A stretch of 64,000 nucleotides of DNA from Rugalucina vietnamica (lineage: Eukaryota; Mollusca; Bivalvia; Lucinida; Lucinidae). The notes below the pieces were generated by a model. The model was not told where the DNA came from. It saw only the letters and a program-made list of their open reading frames with translations, and did not search any database. A program made the position numbers and the translations under genes. Location: contig OZ024870.1 in NCBI GenBank assembly GCA_964017185.1, forward strand, positions 26,683,621 to 26,747,620, given 5' to 3'. This document shows positions 24,401 through 33,278 of the stretch, piece after piece. Each line of letters opens with the position of its first letter. Within the stretch, counting starts at the first letter, position 1.

Positions 24401-27400
24401 CCAATATTTTCTGTGTTCAAATTTCTTAAAAGTCAATATCATAGCAGCCAGTGATCAGAAAGTAGTTTGTTTTAGCTCACCTGAGCCGAAGGCTCACAAT
24501 GTGAGCTTATAGTATAGTAGTCGAGCCAGCGTCCGTCCGTCCACACTTTAAATCTTGAATATCTCTAAGACAACAAGGCCAATCGCAATCAAATTGTATC
24601 TGAAGCATCATTGAGGAGGGAGAAAGGTTGCATTAGGTTTTGGGCCAGGTCGGATCAGAACTCTGGTTTCCATGGCAACAGATAGCTCCCATTGAGTTAT
24701 AATGGGGAAAATGTTGTGGCCACTCTAGCAACTTCATTTTTGATTGGATCTTCTTCATACTTGGGAATAACAAGGACAACCATAACATCTTGGATGAGTT
24801 CGAATTTCGGCTAGGTTCGACCTCAGATTGCGGAGTTAGCTACCCTTGAGCGTCTGGAAAAATCCCCATAGACTTATAATGGGAAAAATGTTGTGGCCAC
24901 TCTAGTGCCATTATTTTTCAGTGGATCTTCTTCATTCTTGCAATTAACAAGTACAACTATAATATCTTGGATGGGTTCGAATTTCAGCTAGATCTGACCT
25001 CTGACTGTTGAGTTAGCTGCCCTTGAGTGTTTGAAAAGTCATTATTTTGTGTTGTAGCCACTCTAGCGCCTTCAATTTTGATCGGATCTTCTTCATACTT
25101 GGAAGTAACATGGATAGCCATAACATCTCGGATGAGTTCGAATTTCAGCCAGATCCGACCCTTGACTGCAGAGTTATCTGCCCTGACTGTGTGTGTGAAA
25201 AATTAATATTTAGTGTTGTGGCCACTCTAGCGCCTTCGTTTTTAATCGGATTTTCTTTATTCTTAGAAATAACAAGGACATCCATAACATCTCGGATGAG
25301 TTCGAATTTTGACCAGATCCGAACTCTGACTGCGGAGTTATCTGCCCTTGAGTATTTGAAAAATCAATATTTTGTGTTGTGGCCACTCTAGCGCCTTCAA
25401 TTTTGATCGGATCTTGTTCATACTTGGAAGTAACAAGGATAGCCATAACATCTCGGATGAGTTCGAATTTCAGCTAGATCCAACCCTTGACTGCAGAGTT
25501 ATCTGCCCTTGACTGTGTGAAAAATCAATATTTAGTGTTGTGGCCACTCTAGCGCCTTCATTTTTATTCCGATCTTCTTTATCCTTGGAAGTAGCAAGGA
25601 CATCCATAACATCTCGGATGAATTTGAATTTCGACCAGATCCGACCTCTGACTGCGGAGTTATCTGCCCTTGAGTGTTTGAAAAATCAATATTTTGTGTT
25701 GTGGCCTCTCTAGCATCTTTGTTTTTCAGTGGATCTTCTTCATTCTTGCAGGTAACAAGGATAACTACAATATCTCAGATGAGTTCGAATTTCGGCCAGA
25801 TCCGACTTCTGACTGCGGAGTTAGCTGCCCTTTAGTGTTTGAAAAATCAATATTTTGTATTGTGGACACTCTAGCGCCTTCAATTTTGATCGGATCTTCT
25901 TCATTCTCAGAAGTAACAAGGATAACCATAACATCTTGGATGAGTTCGCTTTTGAGCCAGATTCGACCCTGGACTGTGGAGTTAGCTACCCTTGAATGTT
26001 TGAAAATCAATATTTAGTGTTGTGGCCACTCCAGCATCTTCAATTTTGATCAGATCTTCAAAAAGAAAACACACACAAAAAAAAACAACAACACTTTGTC
26101 CAGTGACTGTACTTGTTGACTCTCAGGTGAGCGATTGTTGCCCTTGGGCTACTTGTTTAACCAAGGGGCCACTGTCCAGTTCACTTTATTATTCGATGAC
26201 AAAAGACCCAAGGTATTTTTAACTTAAATATTTTTGTTTCATATGTTTGATTCAATGCCTCTGCCTAGACCATTTTGTTTCATACCTGGTAAAGACACTT
26301 TCTTACACATTTTTTGCTTCATTGTAGGAAGACTACACAGAGTACTCGAGAAGTGGCAAAGTGATAAAAGGGGCAGAGAAACCTGTGGTCAGGTCAAAGT
26401 ATGCCGAGGATGTTTACATCAATAACCATACAGTGAGTCTATAGTATCAAGAACAAAGTCTTGGAATGAAAGCCATAGAGTCAATATTTCAAAAGGAAAC
26501 TGAATCATAGAAAGATATCCATCCAAATAGGGTACAAAAAACACATCTTTTGGTCAAGGATGTTAGTGCACACCTTAGATTTTTTTCTGACATATGACAG
26601 CACAGAATAGAACTGAAAATTTTAAGGCTACCCATTTTCTGAGCTAGACTTGTACCAGTTTTGTCCAAATATGATTGATCTTAAATGTTAGAAATTTCTC
26701 AATGATTGTTTGTTGTTGTAGAGTGTGTGGGGTTCATATTGGAAGGATGGTAGTTGGGGATACAAGTGTTGCTGCTCAATGATCAAGGAATCCTACTGTA
26801 CAGGTCATGCTGGTATTGAAGCTGCATCACAGGTAATACTCACAGTAAAAAGGGCTGTGAAGGTTAAGAAGTTTTCGTGCTCAACATAGCTGAGACTGAA
26901 ATTTATCCTGCTCATCAATTTTAAAATGCCAATAATAGTTGGCATTTTAACATTAATCAGCAGGATAAATGACAGGCTTTGGTAATCTAAACCAGATATA
27001 TCTTCAAATTTTGGTTATTTTAGGATTTATTAGCAGTTAAAATTTGATGTTCAGCTGAGTTGAGCATGAAAAAAGTGTGTGTTTTTTTTATTATTATTTT
27101 TGAGGCGTTGAGGTCCACACAAACAAGGTGAAATCAAAGTGGCTTGTAGTCCAAAGAGATTATGTACATTCTAGCCTGCTTATTGGTTAAAGACTATGCA
27201 AATTATTAAATTAATTTCTCATACTGCCCATAAGCTTTCCGAGCCGTTATTAGGTCTATCGTAGACTACAGAGACCTGATATTTTATTTGTTTTCAAAGT
27301 CTGTGTTAATTTCTTATAAAATTTTGCAATTTTTTTATTTAAGTGTCACAGGAGCATTTAAATGTAGTAGGATAAATTATTAGTAAAAGAAGAACCTTGT

Positions 27401-30400
27401 TTAATGCTGAAAGTTGCATTTATGCTTTTGTAATTTTATGGTTCTTTACTTTTCATGTATTTTATTGTTACATGTTTTGTTTTTCTGTTTCCAGCGGAGT
27501 TTGATAGCCATAGATTCAGAGCAAAATACTTCACAACAGTCTACTTTATTAGAGGTATATAACTTGATCTATCTGAAATATACTCGGAGGCATAAGTTAG
27601 AACATGCATAAAGTTTTTACCTCCCATATTTTCATTGTGCATGCATTTAGCAGGTTTTGATATAAAGGTCCATCTGTCAACAATGTTGAGTTAGCATTAA
27701 ATTGAATTTCTGTGTAAAATAATGAACAATTCAGTGTAAGAGAAAGGGCCACCATACATATGAACCGCCACATGGGAAAACCAACAATCTGCATCGGCAA
27801 AAACAAAGGCGCAGATCAGCTTCTCAGTAACTGCGAAGCTGATCAGCGCCTTTGTTTTCACTACACGGATTGTACAATCCCTCTACTTCCTAAATACGAA
27901 ATTTCATGCTTCTTGCTGTTGTCTTTCACTGTGCATCCGGTTTGTGTCAGACCTGGTCGGAAACCACAACGTTGGTTTTCCCACGAGGCGGGTATATCAT
28001 TCAAGTTTTTATCTAGCACCAGTAGGAAAATTCTGAGTGCATTTATATGTATTTTAACTTTAGCATTAGACTTTTTTTTTTCATTAGCTCGCCTGCACGA
28101 AGTGCACAGAGCTATTGTTGTCACCTCGGTCGTCCGCGTTTACGTGTACGTCCACGTCCGCGTCCGCGTCACACTTTCGGTTAAAGTTTTTAAAATTGTT
28201 ATATCTTGATAGTCACTGACCAGAAATCATTCATATTTGGAACATTGCTGCATATGAGGGTCCTCTGTGATTTAGTGTGAAGGGACCCGTGGGTTCGTGC
28301 CTGGGGGCGGGGCTAGAGGTCAATATCTAGATCACCTTTGTACAATGCTCAGATGCTGTGTTAGTTTCTCATCAACTGTAAAGACTAGAACTGTCAAACC
28401 TTACATAAAGCTTCTCCTCGATGTCCCGACTCGGCACCCACATTGACCTTCTGACCTTGACCTATATTTCATGCTCCAGTGACTTTGTCATGTTTGAAGC
28501 CAATCCTTAATATCTCATCAACTATAAAGCCTACAACCATCAAACCTTGCATATGGCTTCTCCTCGATGTCCCGACTCGGCAAACACATTGACCCACTGA
28601 CCTTGACCTATATTTCGTGCTCCAGTGACTTTGTCATTTTTTAAGCCAACCCTTAATATCTCAACTATAAGGCCTACAACCATCAAACCTTGCATATGGC
28701 TTCTCCTCAATGTCCCGACTTTGCACCCACATTGATCTAGTGACCTTGACCTATATTTCGTGCTCTAGTGACTTTGTCATTTTTGAAGCCAACTCTTAAT
28801 ATCTCATCAACTATAAAGCCTACAACCATCAAACCTTGCATATGACTTCTCCTCGATGTCCCGACTCGGCACCCACATTCACCTAGTGACCTTGACCTAT
28901 ATTTCATGCTCTAGCGACTTTGTCATTTTTGAAGCCAACCCTTAATATCTCATCAACTATAAAGCCTACAACCATCAAACCTTGCATATGGCTTCTCCTC
29001 AATGTCCCGACTCGGCATCCACATTGACCTACTGACCTTGACCTATATTTCATGCTCCAGTGACTTTGTCATTTTTTAAGCCAACCCTTAATATCTCATC
29101 AACTATAAAGCCTACAACCATCAAACCTTGCATATGGCTTCTCCTCGATGTCCCGACTCTGCACCCTTATTCAAGTTATTGATCCAGTGACCTTGACCTA
29201 TCTTTCGTGCTCTAGTGACTTTTTCATTAAAGTTTTTAGAATTCTATATCTCTTGAACATGTTGATGGATCAAGTTGATACTTTGCATGTTGGTAGATAT
29301 TGGTAGATATTGGTCTGAAGTTTTATGCAGTATCATCATGACCCACCCTGTATGACCTTGAGGTCAAGGTCACAGACTTAGAATTTTTTTGTTAAAGTTT
29401 TCGGTTAAAGTTTTTAGAAGTCTATATCTCTTGAACATGTAGATGGATCAAGTTGATACTTTGCATGTTGGTAGATATTGGTCTGAAGTTTTATTCTGTA
29501 CCATTATGACCTACCCTGGGTGAATTTGAGGTCAAGGTCATGGCCTTAGAAATTTTTGGTTAAAGTTTTGGGTTAAAGATTTTTGAAGTCTATATATCTC
29601 TATGTTGATGGATCAAGTTGAAACTTTACATGTTTGTGGATATTGGTCTGAAATTTTATGCTGTACCATCACAACCCACCTGAGCGACCTTGAGGTCAAG
29701 GTCATGGGTCATAGATTTTGATAAGTTTAGTGGCAAAGCACAAGTCAGGCGAGCTACGCAGTCCTGCGACAGCTCTTATTTATGTGTCTATTTATCTGCA
29801 GGAAAACAAGGACCATATTCCTGACAAAAAGAAGAAAAAGAAAAAGAAGAAACACAGGAAGAAGAAGAAGAAGATAGATTCTAGCAGTGAAGACAGTGAG
29901 TCAGACAGTGGCTCAGAGGACAGAAAGAACGAAAAATCATTGAAAAAAGTAAGATAAAGTGTTTTACACTTAGTCACTTACACAGTATACAGGTCTGGAT
30001 CATCTCGGAAAATCGCGATCGAAGTTATTGCGTATATAAGCGACATTAATTCTCCTTATCAAGGGGAATCACTCCAAACCAATCATTCTGACTAAATAAT
30101 GAAACGAATTTGGACTAAAGAATGAAATGAATTGGAAATGGCTGATCTCCCATATGCGCGATCTCCGATACTTGAGGTTCGGGCTCCAGCAGTAAGGCCC
30201 CACCTTTTCTAAAAAGAATAAAAGATTACAAACAAATATTTTAATATCTGAAACTCTTTCAAAGATCAGAGATCAAAATGATGTAAAAATGGTTAGTACA
30301 AAAATTCTGTGAATCTGTCGGCAGATGTTTGAAATCTTAGTTCGTTTTGCAAAATTTTCGTCTGCTTAACTCTGTACTTTCCTTCCATGTGGTCAGATCA

Positions 30401-31029
30401 CATCCAAAAAAAGCCAAGCCGAATCGTCCAAAACCAGGCTACATGATTGCCATCCTATAAGCTTTCTATCGCGCAGAACCACGATAAAATTGTCCCATTT
30501 CTATTGAAATATAGAACCTCCTGTACTGCCGATAAATACAATAATTTTGATCTACATTTTCTGACTTGATTCAGACCTGGTATATGTCAGTACAATCAAA
30601 CTCAAACTCACGTCATTGGATTTACAGGTTTAAATGAATGGGGAAAACCTTATATGACCATTATCAGTTTGACTGCAATGTCAATTGTTGCAAACTTTTT
30701 TATGCAAATTATGTAAAGCGGTAAACCATTTTTCCTATGATTTTACCATATTTGAGGCACTAAAGAGAAACGGTAAGCAGGGGAAAGGGGAGTGGAGAAT
30801 GGTTGGAAAAATTGCTGATTGTTGGGTTATAATTGTTGATTTTCCTATATTTTAGGCACTAAAGAGAGAAGTAGAGAGTCAAAAGTTTGCTGACAAATTG
30901 TTATCAATGGACGAGCGTAAGCGGCCATACAACAGTATGACTGATGTTAAAGCTCCTACAGAGGATGAGATGGAGGCATGGAGAATGAAAAGACAAAGAC
31001 AGGAAGACCCCATGGCAGCTTTCTCATAG
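11723..31029 (+). CDS. SLU7: Pre-mRNA-splicing factor SLU7 (14 coding exons)
   Basis: SLU7 acts in the spliceosome at the second catalytic step, helping to select and dock the 3' splice site. Exons read by eye, with splice consensus and unbroken phase: 11723-11892, 12252-12402, 13022-13102, 15986-16150, 16627-16710, 18538-18663, 19893-19990, 22370-22437, 23077-23273, 26328-26432, 26722-26832, 27495-27554, 29802-29948 and 30856-31029 (TAG stop). Total 578 residues; human SLU7 is 586. Diagnostic strings: [10 protein letters not shown], a CCHC zinc knuckle [14 protein letters not shown] (C119, C122, H127, C132; exon 3), [20 protein letters not shown] then [66 protein letters not shown], a Lys-rich tract with 14 Lys in about 16 residues (481-496, exon 13) and ERKRPYNSM near the C-terminus. 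Introns 1, 7 and 8 are phase 2, 2 and 1; the others are phase 0. Every intron uses GT-AG. The introns are mostly mobile DNA. The gene looks intact. Its 3' UTR is lost in an assembly gap 28 bases after the stop. Confidence 0.96.
12407..12600. mobile_element. Palindromic CRE-rich MITE in SLU7 intron 2
   Basis: The terminal inverted repeats read TCCCAGCGGGCACATGACG (left copy slightly changed, right copy seen reversed at 12580-12600). Inside are two palindromic half-units joined at 12490-12500 by a copy of the terminal sequence, so the element looks tandemly doubled or nested. It contains five exact TGACGTCA octamers (12421, 12432, 12479, 12504, 12515). It starts 4-6 bases into intron 2 and therefore supplies the outer bases of the 5' splice site (GAG|GTAATC). 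The open frame on the - strand here is a reading of the GACGT repeats. Confidence 0.75.
12724..12853 (+). mobile_element. TGAGCC hairpin MITE, partial, in SLU7 intron 2
   Basis: The near-perfect central palindrome (GCTGATCAGCTTCGCGG and its complement, 12768-12805) is followed by 'cttgttggttttctcatg' and a decayed terminal GGCTC. The left third is missing. Confidence 0.8.
13229..13399. mobile_element. Pogo/Tigger-type MITE, SLU7 intron 3
   Basis: Left end CAGTTCAACCTCATTAC and right end ATAATGAGGTTGGC are inverted copies; the internal 'ccatgtcatggctccc' is shared with 16193-16337. CAGT...ACC(T)CNTTATAA ends are typical of pogo/Tigger elements. This copy is the more worn of the two. Confidence 0.65.
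14430..14460. repeat. Poly-T tract
   Basis: About 29 T in a row in SLU7 intron 3, just after a run of G. The small frames here (14180-14536) are low-complexity readings. Confidence 0.9.
14659..15157. mobile_element. Foldback MITE with about 170-bp arms, nested in the CTCGTAG element
   Basis: The left arm (14659-14832) and right arm (14986-15157) are inverted copies: 'taagaggggggttgtaggc' against 'gcctacaaaccccctctta', and 'ccataatgtttaccccc' against its complement. A loop of about 150 bases separates them. It is non-coding. Confidence 0.75.
15208..15278 (-). mobile_element. SINE 3'-end fragment
   Basis: Reversed, it reads 'catatgatctaagctgttgg' followed by 'tgggacgttaaatccc' and an AACC-rich tail. 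That is the 3' core (TATGAC..T..TGTTGA.GGGACGTAAAAC) also seen at 40160-40275, 59290-59455, 56480-56550 and 56860-56920. Confidence 0.6.
16193..16337. mobile_element. Pogo/Tigger-type MITE with TA duplication, SLU7 intron 4
   Basis: A 145-bp element from CAGTTCAACCTTGTTATAAC to TTATAATGAGGTTGACCTG, flanked by TA on both sides (16191-16192 and 16338-16339), as expected for the Tc1/mariner/pogo superfamily. It starts 43 bases after the exon 4 donor. It is non-autonomous. Confidence 0.8.
16724..17755 (+). mobile_element. TGAGCC hairpin MITE split by a pearl-like element
   Basis: The MITE starts with TGAGCC at 16724, only 14 bases into SLU7 intron 5. It runs through the central palindrome (16855-16890) to 'gccaattttt' at 16930. 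Its terminal part, 'ctaatgatgcagctca', resumes at 17739-17755 after the inserted element. Both halves of the insertion site are therefore visible. Confidence 0.75.
16930..17738 (+). mobile_element. Pearl/Helentron-like element, AGCTCACC family
   Basis: The 5' end AGCTCACCTGAGCCGAAGGC is followed by a GAGCC-GAA-GGCTC hairpin, a short CCGTCGTCCGTCC tract and internal repeats of about 130-150 bp ('atcttcttctctgaaacc' at about 17170, 17337 and 17505). The 3' end is CTCAGGTGAGC, then a palindrome (AGGACCAATGGTCCT) and CTAGT. The inverted CTCACCTGAG/CTCAGGTGAG ends, hairpins, microsatellite and internal tandem repeats match the published plan of pearl elements and Helentron-associated elements. No protein is encoded, and the open frames here are not conserved. 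It is inserted in a T run of the MITE at 16724-17755. Confidence 0.75.
17756..18123. other. Unassigned part of SLU7 intron 5
   Basis: AT-rich sequence; no exon or repeat family recognised. Confidence 0.4.
18124..18330 (-). mobile_element. TGAGCC hairpin MITE, decayed copy, SLU7 intron 5
   Basis: A worn central palindrome (AACTGTGCATAAACTGCACAG, 18159-18180) and the 'ttggtttgtgtcggacc' block are present; ends are eroded. A second copy follows at once. Confidence 0.5.
18331..18518 (+). mobile_element. TGAGCC hairpin MITE ending 19 nt before SLU7 exon 6
   Basis: This copy contains 'caggtctgacacaaacc', the palindrome GATCAGTTGTGCAGTTAC with its complement (18436-18470), and 'gtcatgacatggctca' as its right end at 18518. 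The 19 intron bases left before exon 6 hold only the pyrimidine tract and AG, so the branch site should lie in the element. Confidence 0.75.
18747..18920. mobile_element. Hairpin MITE, GCTCAACTCAGCTGA family (copy 1), SLU7 intron 6
   Basis: It shares 'tttatcctgct', 'aatgttaaaatgccaac' and their complements, plus the end 'cagctgagttgagcatg', with 26878-27068. The two halves are inverted copies, so it folds as a hairpin. It is non-coding. Confidence 0.6.
19137..19350 (+). mobile_element. TGAGCC hairpin MITE, SLU7 intron 6
   Basis: Nearly complete: left end TGAGCCGCATCATGAGAAA, a middle with the palindrome (GATCAGCTTCGCAGTTACTG), right end TCATGATGCAGCTCA. It lies in the forward sense, next to a copy in the other sense at 19648-19872. 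Confidence 0.8.
19648..19872 (-). mobile_element. TGAGCC hairpin MITE ending 20 nt before SLU7 exon 7
   Basis: The copy runs in the reverse sense: the palindrome comes first (CAGATCAGCTGTGCAGTAAC), then 'ccagcctctagccatctt' and the end 'tcatgacggggctca'. Exon 7 begins at 19893, leaving 20 intron bases (AATTATTTTG...TAG). Confidence 0.8.
20309..20546 (-). mobile_element. TGAGCC hairpin MITE, full-length copy, SLU7 intron 7
   Basis: A good reference copy of about 238 bp. The ends are TTTGAGCCTGTGCATGGG and its approximate complement at 20546. The GAAAACCAACAA/TTGTTGGTTTTC subterminal inverted repeats are present. A strong central hairpin (GCGAAAACAAAGGCGCAGAT against its complement, arms of about 36 bases around GTGGTAACC) sits near the left. 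Copies occur in both senses across the window (at least 13 recognisable). There is no coding capacity. The flanks suggest a short AT-rich target, but no clean target duplication is visible. Confidence 0.85.
20644..21370. mobile_element. hAT-type non-autonomous element with 8-bp target duplication
   Basis: The element starts TAGTGGTGTAACGATGC and ends CATCGATAGTCAGCCCTA. The 8 bases ACAGTTAG flank it on both sides (20636-20643 and 21371-21378), the target-site length of hAT elements. Both outer parts are built from degenerate ATCGATAGT words that can pair with each other (20650-20780 and 21250-21360). The centre shows no transposase. It lies in SLU7 intron 7. Confidence 0.85.
21430..21486. repeat. 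Poly-T tract
   Basis: More than 50 bases of almost pure T, broken by one C, in SLU7 intron 7. Confidence 0.9.
21823..21895 (+). mobile_element. TGAGCC hairpin MITE fragment
   Basis: It contains 'gccacaagaaaagcggc' and a worn 'aaagacaaagatcagct' core; the ends are lost. Confidence 0.35.
22003..22026 (+). repeat. Exact 24-base copy of part of SLU7 exon 8
   Basis: The 24 bases starting ACAATTTTGTGAGATACTCC are identical to exon 8 bases 22387-22410, 384 bases downstream. The flanks do not match, there is no donor after the copy and the reading ends soon, so it cannot act as a full exon. A small duplication or conversion tract is the simplest reading. Confidence 0.7.
22056..22266 (+). mobile_element. 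TGAGCC hairpin MITE, SLU7 intron 7
   Basis: Left end AAATGAGCCTTTGCATTAG and right end 'ttctcatgtgatggctcaaa'. The central palindrome is shortened by loss of one arm ('aacaaagggactgaactgtg'). Confidence 0.75.
22276..22348 (+). mobile_element. MITE fragment ending 21 nt before SLU7 exon 8
   Basis: A short deleted copy ('ctgtacatgccagtctgtgt') ends in 'ctcacatcgcagctca' at 22348. Exon 8 begins at 22370. Confidence 0.6.
22671..22890 (+). mobile_element. TGAGCC hairpin MITE, SLU7 intron 8
   Basis: Left end TTTGAGCCACAGTGCAAG, palindrome GCGCTGATCAGCTTTGCAG with its partner, right end 'tcatgacgcggttca'. Confidence 0.8.
23196..24362 (+). repeat. Tandem array of the SLU7 exon 9 end with its 5' splice site
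   Basis: The last 78 bases of exon 9 (AAAGAGAATATACTGGAGAA to CACAAACA) plus the donor and a G-rich spacer recur nine times after the real exon. Unit starts: 23196 (true exon), 23311, 23424, 23547, 23666, 23786, 23909, 24031, 24129 and 24252; spacing 113-123 except one 98-base unit. Nine of the ten units keep GTAAGT; the unit at 24031 has GTTAGT after a deletion. Each spacer has four or more G runs. No unit carries a 3' splice site, and reading past the first donor meets TAG after GTA AGT TAC, so only the first donor gives full-length SLU7. The small open frames on both strands here are readings of the array. Confidence 0.95.
24474..26156 (+). mobile_element. Pearl/Helentron-like element with about nine 162-bp repeats
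   Basis: It begins AGCTCACCTGAGCCGAAGGC, then CGTCCGTCCGTCC, and ends CTCAGGTGAGCGATTGTTG, then a GCCCTTGGGC palindrome and CTACTTGT. Between about 24715 and 26060 a 160-165-base unit (marker 'ttgtggccactctagcgcc'; also 'tcggatgagttcgaatttc') repeats about nine times. The open frames at 25047-26017 and their antisense partners are readings of this unit. It lies in SLU7 intron 9. Confidence 0.8.
26878..27068. mobile_element. Hairpin MITE, GCTCAACTCAGCTGA family (copy 2), SLU7 intron 11
   Basis: Inverted ends TGCTCAACATAGCTGAGAC and 'cagctgagttgagcatga'; inner inverted blocks 'atttatcctgct' and 'agcaggataaat'. It belongs to the family at 18747-18920. Confidence 0.65.
27757..27997 (-). mobile_element. 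TGAGCC hairpin MITE, SLU7 intron 12
   Basis: Left end ATATGAACCGCCACATGGG, a perfect-looking central hairpin (GGCGCAGATCAGCTTCTCAG and partner), right end 'cccacgaggcgggtat'. The terminal TGAGCC has drifted at both ends. Confidence 0.8.
28086..29777 (+). mobile_element. Pearl/Helentron-like element, AGCTCGCC family
   Basis: Inverted ends AGCTCGCCTG and CAGGCGAGCT; a GCACGAAGTGC hairpin just inside the 5' end; a GTCCGCGT/CGTCCACGTCC tract; five to six units of about 146 bp (marker 'ccttgcatatggcttctcc'); then three units of about 165-180 bp (marker 'ggatcaagttgatactttg'); and a CGCAGTCCTGCG palindrome just before the 3' end. Sequence differs from the AGCTCACC family but the layout is the same. 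It ends 24 bases before SLU7 exon 13. Repeated TGACCTTGA/TCAAGGTCA words occur in almost every unit. Confidence 0.75.
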
Positions 31030-31057
31030 CGTTACTTTATGGGGGGTGGGGGAAGGT

Positions 31058-31257
31058 NNNNNNNNNNNNNNNNNNNNNNNNNNNNNNNNNNNNNNNNNNN
31101 NNNNNNNNNNNNNNNNNNNNNNNNNNNNNNNNNNNNNNNNNNNNNNNNNNNNNNNNNNNNNNNNNNNNNNNNNNNNNNNNNNNNNNNNNNNNNNNNNNNN
31201 NNNNNNNNNNNNNNNNNNNNNNNNNNNNNNNNNNNNNNNNNNNNNNNNNNNNNNNNN
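31058..31257. other. Assembly gap (200 N)
   Basis: Exactly 200 N, a common placeholder size, so the true length is unknown. It hides the SLU7 3' UTR and poly-A site. Frames that run through it are meaningless. Confidence 0.99.
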
Positions 31258-31541
31258 GGATCCGAGATTTGACCAAGACTTCAATTCTATTGGCTGAGAC
31301 GGTTAACGCATGCGCATATGTTTTTCTTCTTTCACTTTCGTTAATACAAGATGGAGTAGAGATTTATTCTTTCTTGGCTTGTGATACTAAAAGACAGGAA
31401 ATCGGCGATGATGAGGCTGAGATGTCCGGTGCTACAGCCCCCGAATGTTTCCCTGAACATGCACAAGACCCACCGAAAAGGAAACGAAACTTTGACTTCT
31501 TGTTTCGGAAGAAATGGCTTGAAAATATGCCATTTCTTTGA
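31258..31541 (+). pseudogene. Possible hAT/ZNF862-like N-terminal coding fragment
   Basis: One frame after the gap ends in KRKRNFDFLFRKKWLENMPFL then a stop. A basic patch followed by F-x-x-KWL-x-x-P-F/W-L resembles the N-terminal region of hAT-transposase-derived proteins of the ZNF862/DUF4371 kind. The match rests on a short motif remembered from the family; no zinc finger or RNase-H core is present. It could be chance. Confidence 0.25.
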
Positions 31542-32279
31542 AATTGAAATACATGAGTTTGTCCGACGGACGAGTAAACAATAGCTAGAAGAATCGAAAT
31601 GCTCTGACAGAGGAATGTACCAACTACCGCAAAAGTAATTATATAAGTTATTGAATGACTCGGGCTAAAACGATGTCAAAACATTTATTGAAGGCACAAA
31701 TTTTCGTGACGTTTTCTTCGTTTTATTATTTTTGAGTTGTTTTCCTTGTTTTTACTTTAATAGTTTACGAAGAAGAAAGCTTTTTTTGTTAGTGTGTATT
31801 CAATAATATTACTCATAAGGAAAAGGAAAACAATATAACAAAAGGTCCCAACAGGAAGTTCAGAGAAAACAGTGCAGACTCAGAGCAGCAGAAAGTCAAT
31901 AGACTTTGAACTTTGTTATGACTTACACCCAAATGGCTTGAAATATTAAAATCTACATATTCATTTTAATTGACCATTAATCTGGTGGATCTATATGCAA
32001 GATCAACTATTTGGCTTCTTGATAATTTGTGAAGTCTATAACTGAAAATAACTGCTGTTGGTTAGTCACAAGAGGTGACCATTCATGTAAATCTTCCTGA
32101 GAAAATGCCGACTTGTATGGCCCCCTACTTGATTCAACCTTGGCCCCTTTTTGAGAGTGTGAGGGGGGAGTTGGCCCATCTTGACAAAATCCTAGAATCC
32201 ACTCTGAATAAGTGATTAAATAGGACATTGAACCCAGCTCAAACAAATATTGTAAAGTACTCAGTGTTTTGCTCTTCTG
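31542..32279. other. Unassigned spacer
   Basis: No recognised gene or repeat. The 124-codon - strand frame at 32007-32381 runs into a decayed pearl-like element and resembles nothing known. Confidence 0.4.
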
Positions 32280-32570
32280 AGTGGCAGGCTCACCAGATGA
32301 GCTTATATTGTAGCCTAGATCCAGCATCTGTCCATAATACATAACTTTATAGATCCCAAAGAGTTTGGCTGTCAAAGCCAACTTTTGAAATTTTTAAATA
32401 GGGGAGTGGAAGTTTGTAAAAATGATCCAGGTCATATTACCAAGATAGCCACCGTGCCATTGTATGGTTAAAACCCTTTAAAATTCTTCCCAAAACTGGG
32501 TATGAAGCCTCTGGGACTCGCACCCATCATAGTTTGTATAAATCATTACCATATATTGACCTTGGCCAAT
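32280..32570 (+). mobile_element. Decayed pearl-like element, AGCTCACC family
   Basis: Worn 'gctcaccagatgagctta' start, then 'ccagcatctgtcc', 'tggctgtcaaagcc', 'atccaggtcat' and 'agatagccaccgtgcc', which line up with 62229-62540. Confidence 0.55.
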
Positions 32571-32704
32571 TTTTTTGGCTATGTCAAATGGTCACAGGCT
32601 TTTCAATGTAAAAAGTGTTATCACTGGAGATTTTTCTGAAAGTTTTGTAGTCAGTGACCTGAAAATTGGTAGATAAAGACAATTTATTGGGTTAATGAAG
32701 TTTT

Positions 32705-33135
32705 TTTAATAGTACATCCCAGAATAGCAGATCTTTGTAACCATGCATTTGAAAAGAAAACATGAAAAAAATCATAAAAAAATTGTATATTTAACCATGA
32801 GATGACACTCAGACTGTTAGTCTGTTAGATAAGTTATTAGTCGCCTCTGGTGTAAATGGCCCCACATTATTACCAGAACGTTGCACCAAAGACTGGTCAT
32901 AAACAGCTTGAAGCCAAACTTATTCCCCTGTAGTAAGTTTATTACACTGACTTCTTGAAATTGTATAATGCTGCTGCTAGAATAGATTTGAAAGAAACTG
33001 AGCCGCACCATGAGAATTTTTTCAATTGTGTACAATAATTTTGTAGATTCTTCTTGTCTTTGCCAAATGCAAAATAAGTATGATACAAGCAATGAAGCAA
33101 TAAAACATGAATTTAATTCAGGCAGTTTACAGGAG
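32705..33135 (+). repeat. Dispersed repeat, empty-site copy of 61923-62905
   Basis: It shares 'tagtacatccca', 'gatgacactcaga', 'ccagaacgttgcacc', 'gaaattgtataatgctgct' and 'atgcaaaataa' with 61923-62905. Here 'gagaattttttcaattgtg' is continuous, whereas the other copy has a pearl-like element at the same point. No coding function is seen. Confidence 0.7.
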
Positions 33136-33278
33136 TAATTGTAGTCTTCTGCTTTGATAAAAATCTCAAAATTTAATTTTGCTGAGAATTTTATGCACAA
33201 AACAAAATGCTGATTGAATATTTTTGAAAGGTTAGTGCATATAAAAAAAAATATACATTTTTTTTTCACTGGTTAATT

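Noticed and set aside
25047-26017. Several 80-115-codon frames on both strands
   Set aside because: They follow the 162-bp repeat unit of a pearl-like element and appear in sense and antisense alike.
29792-29977. Phe/Ser-rich - strand frame opposite SLU7 exon 13
   Set aside because: Antisense reading of the Lys-rich exon.
30978-31541. 187-codon frame after SLU7 exon 14
   Set aside because: It reads through 200 N, so the joined frame has no meaning; only the part after the gap is kept, as a weak separate call.
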